7,488 nucleotides of DNA from contig CALGAA010000144.1 of assembly GCA_937952445.1 (NCBI GenBank), forward strand, positions 1-7,488, given 5' to 3'. Origin of the DNA: an uncultured Bacteroidota bacterium. Its GTDB lineage: Bacteria; Bacteroidota; Bacteroidia; Chitinophagales; Saprospiraceae. Positions 5,797 to 7,488 of this stretch are shown piece after piece. A model generated the notes under the pieces. That model was not told where the DNA came from. It did no database searches and was given only the letters and a program-made list of their open reading frames with translations. The position numbers were made by a program, and so were the translations under genes. Each line of letters begins with the position of its first letter. Within the stretch, counting starts at the first letter, position 1.

Positions 5797-7488
5797 TCAC
5801 AATTGAAATCGCCAGCCGACATAGTAATTCCGGGGCGGAGCCGCCTGAAAATACCGCCCACCAAAGGCATTGAGATCATTCCCCAGACTGTATTTTTGGT
5901 CGAGTACATTTCGAATGCCGACAAACACATCAGAACGGAGCTGGTTTGCAATCGTAAACCGGTAGCCTGCCTTGATCGACACATCCTGGTAAGCATCAGC
6001 GTAAACGGTATTGGCATCATTTAGCGGAATTTCACCTACAGCCTGAATGACCCCATTGAAATAAAGGTGATCTTTCCAATCCCATTGCACCCCAATATTG
6101 AGCGTGTTGCGCGGCACACCAGTCAATTGATTTCCCGAAAAATCCTTCTGCTCCCCATCTGACAATGTTTCGTATTGGTCAAAATAATACAGATTCAAAG
6201 AATGAGATAGATTCATCCGCAGCGAGTGAGAAGGAGCGGGGAAGTTTTGAAAATGACCTTCAAGGACGGTTTCCATACCATATTGATTCGTAGAGCCGGA
6301 ATTCTCAAAGACCACCGTGCCACGGGGTGTAGATTGTTGTACGATGGTATTGGACAGATTGAAATAATATGCCGACCAGTCGTAAGAAAGACGGTTGCGC
6401 CAGAATCGCCCGCGGACTCCAACCTCATAGTTGATCCCGATCTCGGGCTTCAATCCCAGATTGATCGAACCCTCGTTGGTACGGACGTCCTCTATTGTAG
6501 GCGGGGAATACCCCATGGACACACTGGCGTGCCAACCAAATCCTGGCCAGGAGTGTGAAAAGCCCACGCGGGGAATCCAGACCGGGTCAAAGGTTTTAAC
6601 AACCCGAAAAGCTGTATCCAATTGCGTATCCACGAGCCTGTTGATGTCGTACTTTAAAAAATTTCGGCTGATGCCCACGGTCAAAAAGGTGCTATCGCTG
6701 AAATTGTATTCCATCCGTCCAAACAACAGAAATTGATCCGATGCCAATTCATCGTCAAAATTTAGCGTGCCAGGTTTGCCGTAGTCATTCGTAAAATTCC
6801 GGGCTACATTGAATCCACTCTGATATTCTGCCCCAAGTGTGGCTTTGAGTCGATCTTCGGTAGCTGCAAAATAATAATCGAGCCGGGTACGACCACCAAA
6901 ATCCGTCCGCAAATCTCTTTTATAGTCCAGGTTGAACGGGTGATCAAAAGGCGAAAAACTTCCGTACAGGGTCGTGGTATTTTGAAATTGATTGCGGATG
7001 TACCGATGGGTTAGACCTCCCATCAATAAATGTTGCCGCACACCAGCTTCCGCTTCCACACTCCCCAATGCGAACATACTCGAAGGCCGGGCCATCGCAG
7101 GATTATCCTCGTATTGTTGACGGGTAAGTCCGCCGGGGATCTTGTAATCCAACGCGGAATACAATAGGTGACTTTCGACAAAATGTCGGGAATTGAGTTT
7201 GTATTCGCCCGAGAATTCTCCTAACCATCGTTCAAAACTCGTGTTCTCCCGGTAACCCTCAGAGGCCTGACGCCCAATTTTGAATGATGTTCGATTATTG
7301 CCGGATTGGAACCCCATCTGCAGATCGATCTTGGCATACCCGTAAGAACCTCCCTGAACGCCTCCACGAAGCCCGCTAAAATGATCGTCCGGAGCTCTGC
7401 TGCTGATATTTATCACACCACCTGTTCCGGCGCCATAGACACTACCGGCAGGACCTTTAATCACTTCCAGGTGTTGCATATTGATGTT
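5797..7488 (-). CDS. TonB-dependent outer-membrane receptor (N-terminus beyond the window)
   Basis: 563 residues are visible; the gene continues past the right edge, so the signal peptide, TonB box and most of the plug are missing. The first visible residues are the end of the plug: LEVIKGPAGSVYGAGTGGVINI, the standard ending of these domains. The rest is a 22-strand-type beta barrel with many aromatic and alternating strands and long loops, such as the NTIVQQSTPRGTVVFENSGS segment. The C-terminal part has NVLDQKYSLGNDLNAFGGRYF and ends RNYYVGWRFQL. The final residue is Leu, where Phe or another aromatic is usual. The layout resembles iron-siderophore receptors (FecA/FepA-like, single protein without a visible SusD partner), but the ligand is not shown by the sequence. 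It uses TonB energy to import a large ligand across the outer membrane. An internal ATG at 7477-7479 is not the real start, because the frame is open through it. Confidence 0.93.
   Translation of the reverse strand, partial: NINMQHLEVIKGPAGSVYGAGTGGVINISSRAPDDHFSGLRGGVQGGSYGYAKIDLQMGFQSGNNRTSFKIGRQASEGYRENTSFERWLGEFSGEYKLNSRHFVESHLLYSALDYKIPGGLTRQQYEDNPAMARPSSMFALGSVEAEAGVRQHLLMGGLTHRYIRNQFQNTTTLYGSFSPFDHPFNLDYKRDLRTDFGGRTRLDYYFAATEDRLKATLGAEYQSGFNVARNFTNDYGKPGTLNFDDELASDQFLLFGRMEYNFSDSTFLTVGISRNFLKYDINRLVDTQLDTAFRVVKTFDPVWIPRVGFSHSWPGFGWHASVSMGYSPPTIEDVRTNEGSINLGLKPEIGINYEVGVRGRFWRNRLSYDWSAYYFNLSNTIVQQSTPRGTVVFENSGSTNQYGMETVLEGHFQNFPAPSHSLRMNLSHSLNLYYFDQYETLSDGEQKDFSGNQLTGVPRNTLNIGVQWDWKDHLYFNGVIQAVGEIPLNDANTVYADAYQDVSIKAGYRFTIANQLRSDVFVGIRNVLDQKYSLGNDLNAFGGRYFQAAPPRNYYVGWRFQL

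Overview
This window looks like a piece of a Bacteroidota chromosome, possibly from the Saprospiria/Lewinella side of the phylum; the class is a guess. The evidence is threefold. A textbook Bacteroidota promoter (TTTG, 19 bases, TATATTTG) stands before the L25 gene. Clear Shine-Dalgarno sequences are absent before the genes. The gene set fits as well: short adenylate kinase next to Obg, Ctc-type L25, and an outer-membrane TonB-dependent receptor.

Layout. Positions 1-343 carry no convincing gene but hold an imperfect direct repeat (95-123 and 257-280) and some small hairpins. Positions 344-507 (minus) hold what may be the relict 3' end of a broken small gene. An exported SGNH/GDSL-type hydrolase lies at 508-1197 (minus). 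It is divergent from a polyprenyl diphosphate synthase at 1314-2270 (plus), which converges on a GNAT acetyltransferase at 2337-2783 (minus). A gene-poor gap (2784-3194) ends in the L25 promoter. Then come ribosomal protein L25 (3195-3833), a strong intrinsic terminator, a second promoter-like site, and a tight adk-obg pair (3979-4563 and 4572-5600). After a short gap with AT-rich hairpins, a TonB-dependent receptor (5797-7488, minus) runs off the right edge, lacking its N-terminus.

How the genes work together. L25, adenylate kinase and Obg form a housekeeping block for 5S rRNA binding, nucleotide balance and ribosome assembly. The terminator and promoter between L25 and adk suggest two transcription units rather than one. 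The polyprenyl synthase supplies isoprenoid chains, the hydrolase and receptor act in the envelope, and the acetyltransferase stands alone. No mobile element with a transposase or integrase, no CRISPR array and no complete RNA gene is visible.

I do not see a convincing new system. The stretch most worth a second look is 1-507, where a repeat, a tRNA T-arm-like palindrome and a decayed reading frame sit together. These suggest old rearrangement, not a working module.
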